Positions 61,505 through 64,000 of a stretch of 64,000 bases of DNA are shown here, one piece after another (the first letter of the stretch is position 1; every line of letters starts with the position of its first letter). The stretch comes from Anaerolineae bacterium. GTDB lineage: Bacteria > Chloroflexota > Anaerolineae > Aggregatilineales > Phototrophicaceae. Location of the stretch: assembly GCA_025055175.1 (NCBI GenBank), contig JANWYT010000006.1:124001-188000 (forward strand). Direction: 5' to 3'. The position numbers and the translations under genes were made by a program. The notes under the pieces were generated by a model that saw only the letters and a list, made by a program, of their open reading frames with translations, was not told the DNA's origin and did no database searches.

Positions 61505-64000
61505 CCACTGCCCCCATCAACCATTACCATCAGATAGCGCCTCAAGGCGTCTTTGTCCACTTCATACAATACACCTTCGCCCTGCGTATGCACCACACGC
61601 AGCAGGCCCATGTCGCGCAGCGTTTCGATCTTGGCCAGGCCTGCTACGCTGCCGAAAGCCCGTTCCAGGCCGCTCACCACTACGTAGCTCACGTCATAAT
61701 GCGCCAGCATATGCGCCGAGCGCAACACATCCGACGAGTTGTAGAAGAATTTGACGTTGGCCTCGCGCTGATCGATCCAGCGAGGCAGCGGATCGAAGGT
61801 GCGCTGCTGCGTCTGGTGGAAGCGCCAGCCTAAGACGGTCGGCAGACCAGTATTGATGGCGATTCGCGCTGTCCAGGTGTATTCGCTGGCCACGCTACGC
61901 CCTTCCAAGACGACGGGCATGCCCTGTGCGTTGTCCTGCAACCAGCGGATGATGGCGTAGTCATCGGCTAGGTTGACCATCGTCGCTGTGTAGGTAAGGA
62001 TGTGAGAAGCGCGCCGCATGTATTCCAGACCATCCAGCGTCAGCGGCATGTTGGCAGCCATGCGGTCGAACGAACGTCCGCGCGTGGCCATGATAGGGAA
62101 CATCGCTGCCACGATCAGCAAGGCGACCAGCGGCGTGTACCAGAGCAGGCTCAAGCGTCTGGCCCAATTCTCGCTGGCCTGGAACAACCAGGCGAAAGCC
62201 GCTCCGCTTGCCACGCTGAACAGCACCCAGGCTTGCATGTAGAACTTGAAGACCGTGTTCTGTCGGCCAATATCGCCGCCCAACACGATGATTTCAACGC
62301 CCAAAGTCATCGCCAGAGCCAAGCCAGTGATGACCATGACAAACTGCAGCTCGTGGGATTGATTGGGACGGAAGAACAGCACACCAATCCAGACGATCAA
62401 TGGCACGGCAATCAACGCCACTTGATACCCTACCATAGCTGCAATCAGAGCCACCAGCCAGGTAGCCGCGAACATACCCAAGCTCAACACCAGCCACAAG
62501 CGCTGGCCACGCAGAGCCTTCACCTTCAGGCTGCGCAGCCAGCGGCCGCTCTCCCAGGCCAGCAAACTGATGAGCAAGAACATGAACAAGCCGTGAATGT
62601 CAAAATAAGCCCACAGCGGCGTCTTGCCGCCCCTCCACAATTCCACGCTGCCATAGGTGGCGGCATACCAGGTAGTATAGGGCAGAGACGCTGCAAAGCT
62701 GACGACGACGAAGCCGCCCACTGTCCCTAGCAGGTAGACCAGCGAGTCCCAGTCGATACGCCCCCAGCGCACCCACCAGGCATAGCCCAGGCCAACCACG
62801 CTGAACAGCAGGAAGGCCGGCCAATCCCAGGTGTTGGTGGCCTGGATCATGCCGACGAAAACCGCCCCCAAGACCAGGGCCATCGCCTGCACGAAGGGCG
62901 TTCGGTTTTCGCGCGCTGCCTGCGTCAATTCGTTGAACACAAACAGGATGACGAACAGCAAGATAGGCAGGTTAATCATATGAGCGTGTAGGTCGCCGTA
63001 GACGAAGGTGAAGTAAGGCATTTCTGTGATGGCGTTGCCCTCCACGCCTGGCGTCTCTGCTAGGACGCGCGACGGCCCCCAATACCAGCGATCCGTGCCG
63101 ATGGGCAAGGGCTGACCGCTCAACGCCTGTCCCAGGCCGCGCGCCATGCTGGTCACCAAGTCAAAGGCAATGCTCAGCTCATAAGCGACTCGATCCGTGA
63201 GATAGCCAGCGGCGGCGCGCTCCGACAGAGCTGCGCGCGTCTCAGGCGGCAGTTCTTCGCCTGTTGCTGGCGTGGCTTCGCGGATGAGCCAAGCTTCGAT
63301 GCCCGTCGGCGTGCGATAGCCACCCAACTGCGCCAAGCCAATGCCCAGTACGCGCACAGTATCCAGATTGCCAAGCACCACGCACAGCAACAGCGCCGCC
63401 ACGCCCGCCACCCAGGGGCTGCCCAGGGTGCGCGGATGGCCGCTCTGCGTCCAGCGTTCTTGTTGGCGTTCACGCCAGCGCTCTACGATGTTGAAGGCCG
63501 CTGAAAACGCTCCTATGCCTGTCAAGGCGAACAGCGTAGGAATGATGAGGTTGTAGGCGATAGAGGGCAACATTTTCAGAGCCAGCACCGGCGAACCCAC
63601 CAGCACGAAGCCAAAGTAGTAATAATTGAGATATCCGCCTGCGAACCAAGCGTCGGAGGTGGGGAAGGCGGTGGCGCGCAGGACGGCGTTGAACATCGCG
63701 AAGTCCATCGGCTTCTCGCCACCCTTGAAATCGTGCCACAGATCGGGATTGGTGAGGCGCACTGCGATGAAGGCCAGGAACAGCACCACCGTCAGGGCTT
63801 CGATGATGAGCAGCCGACCCAGATTTTCGCGCAGATAATCGCGGATAGCGACGCGCTGTCGCCAGGCCCAATGGGCGGCGAACGCGCCCCACAGCCCAGC
63901 CACCAGCAACACGCCGCTCTGTGACCACAGCGGCAGCTTGAGACCGGAGGCAAACCAGGCTGTATAAGCCACCGCGAACAAGCCCACTAGCTTGGCGAAG
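61501..64000 (-). CDS. DUF2298 polytopic membrane protein (5' end beyond window)
   Basis: The reading frame is open to the right edge: upstream of the GTG at 63987 the codons read F-A-K-L with no stop. The true start therefore lies outside the window, probably some 25 residues further, judged by the paralogue. About 833 residues are present. The DUF2298 motif is GGEKPMDFAMFNAVL followed by WFAGGYLNYYYFGFVLVG. The C-terminal domain has a strand VSYVVVSGLERA matching YVFYGQTERN of the paralogue. The two genes overlap by 4 bases and are translationally coupled. Confidence 0.85.
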   Translation of the reverse strand, partial: FAKLVGLFAVAYTAWFASGLKLPLWSQSGVLLVAGLWGAFAAHWAWRQRVAIRDYLRENLGRLLIIEALTVVLFLAFIAVRLTNPDLWHDFKGGEKPMDFAMFNAVLRATAFPTSDAWFAGGYLNYYYFGFVLVGSPVLALKMLPSIAYNLIIPTLFALTGIGAFSAAFNIVERWRERQQERWTQSGHPRTLGSPWVAGVAALLLCVVLGNLDTVRVLGIGLAQLGGYRTPTGIEAWLIREATPATGEELPPETRAALSERAAAGYLTDRVAYELSIAFDLVTSMARGLGQALSGQPLPIGTDRWYWGPSRVLAETPGVEGNAITEMPYFTFVYGDLHAHMINLPILLFVILFVFNELTQAARENRTPFVQAMALVLGAVFVGMIQATNTWDWPAFLLFSVVGLGYAWWVRWGRIDWDSLVYLLGTVGGFVVVSFAASLPYTTWYAATYGSVELWRGGKTPLWAYFDIHGLFMFLLISLLAWESGRWLRSLKVKALRGQRLWLVLSLGMFAATWLVALIAAMVGYQVALIAVPLIVWIGVLFFRPNQSHELQFVMVITGLALAMTLGVEIIVLGGDIGRQNTVFKFYMQAWVLFSVASGAAFAWLFQASENWARRLSLLWYTPLVALLIVAAMFPIMATRGRSFDRMAANMPLTLDGLEYMRRASHILTYTATMVNLADDYAIIRWLQDNAQGMPVVLEGRSVASEYTWTARIAINTGLPTVLGWRFHQTQQRTFDPLPRWIDQREANVKFFYNSSDVLRSAHMLAHYDVSYVVVSGLERAFGSVAGLAKIETLRDMGLLRVVHTQGEGVLYEVDKDALRRYLMVMVDGGSG

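Noticed and set aside
62002..62730. 242-residue plus-strand frame opposite the DUF2298 gene
   Set aside because: It is Gln/His-rich and antisense to conserved membrane segments.

Overview
The window is a gene-dense stretch of a bacterial chromosome, GC in the mid-50s percent by eye. Its family content points to Chloroflexota, probably Anaerolineae-like. The pointers are two tandem DUF2298 (Chlor_Arch_YYY) membrane proteins, a TIGR03663/Agl23-type membrane glycosyltransferase fused to NHL repeats, a GTP-type PEP carboxykinase, many secreted proteins with Thr/Pro-rich linkers, and both tRNA genes lacking an encoded CCA end. The phylum call rests on recognised families, not on a marker search. 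I see no insertion sequence, phage gene, CRISPR array or rRNA. No stretch longer than 300 bases lacks a gene.

Layout. 1-8.1 kb: the tail of an unknown gene, an M20 (YgeY-like) hydrolase, tRNA-Leu, a secreted SH3/serine-hydrolase protein, a MalEFG-type sugar importer without its ATPase, a DUF971 gene and a tiny hydrophobic peptide gene with its own promoter and terminator. 8.3-18.4 kb: one long plus-strand run of lipoprotein, six-hairpin glycosidase-like protein, histidine kinase, ABC exporter, SDR epimerase, a second histidine kinase and a CpXC protein. 18.5-25.2 kb: two secreted clan-A glycosidase-like proteins, ribF, DUF1385 and recJ. 25.2-33.6 kb: fmt, a cysteine-cluster protein, an isoprenylcysteine methyltransferase-like protein, then pckG and mdh (the anaplerotic/gluconeogenic node), small membrane proteins, a phosphatase and era. 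33.6-39.7 kb: mutS divergent from a ROK kinase, then argS and dcd. 39.7-44.3 kb: a minus-strand operon led by an OmpR-type response regulator. 44.4-51.5 kb: tRNA-Val and the nusA-ylxR-infB-rbfA-nrnA-truB translation operon, without rimP next to nusA. 51.5-64 kb: a block of very large polytopic membrane proteins (Agl23-NHL, a 660-residue GT-like protein, two DUF2298 proteins) interrupted by an ECF sigma/anti-sigma pair.

The last block is the best candidate for an undescribed system. It combines putative polyprenyl-sugar membrane enzymes, a surface beta-propeller fused to one of them, and a dedicated sigma factor/anti-sigma factor. The second most interesting locus is the short peptide gene near 8.0 kb, which has a recognisable promoter, a hydrophobic product and a clean intrinsic terminator. 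Translation starts were often moved inside the longest open frame, using Shine-Dalgarno matches, stop/start overlaps or promoter positions.
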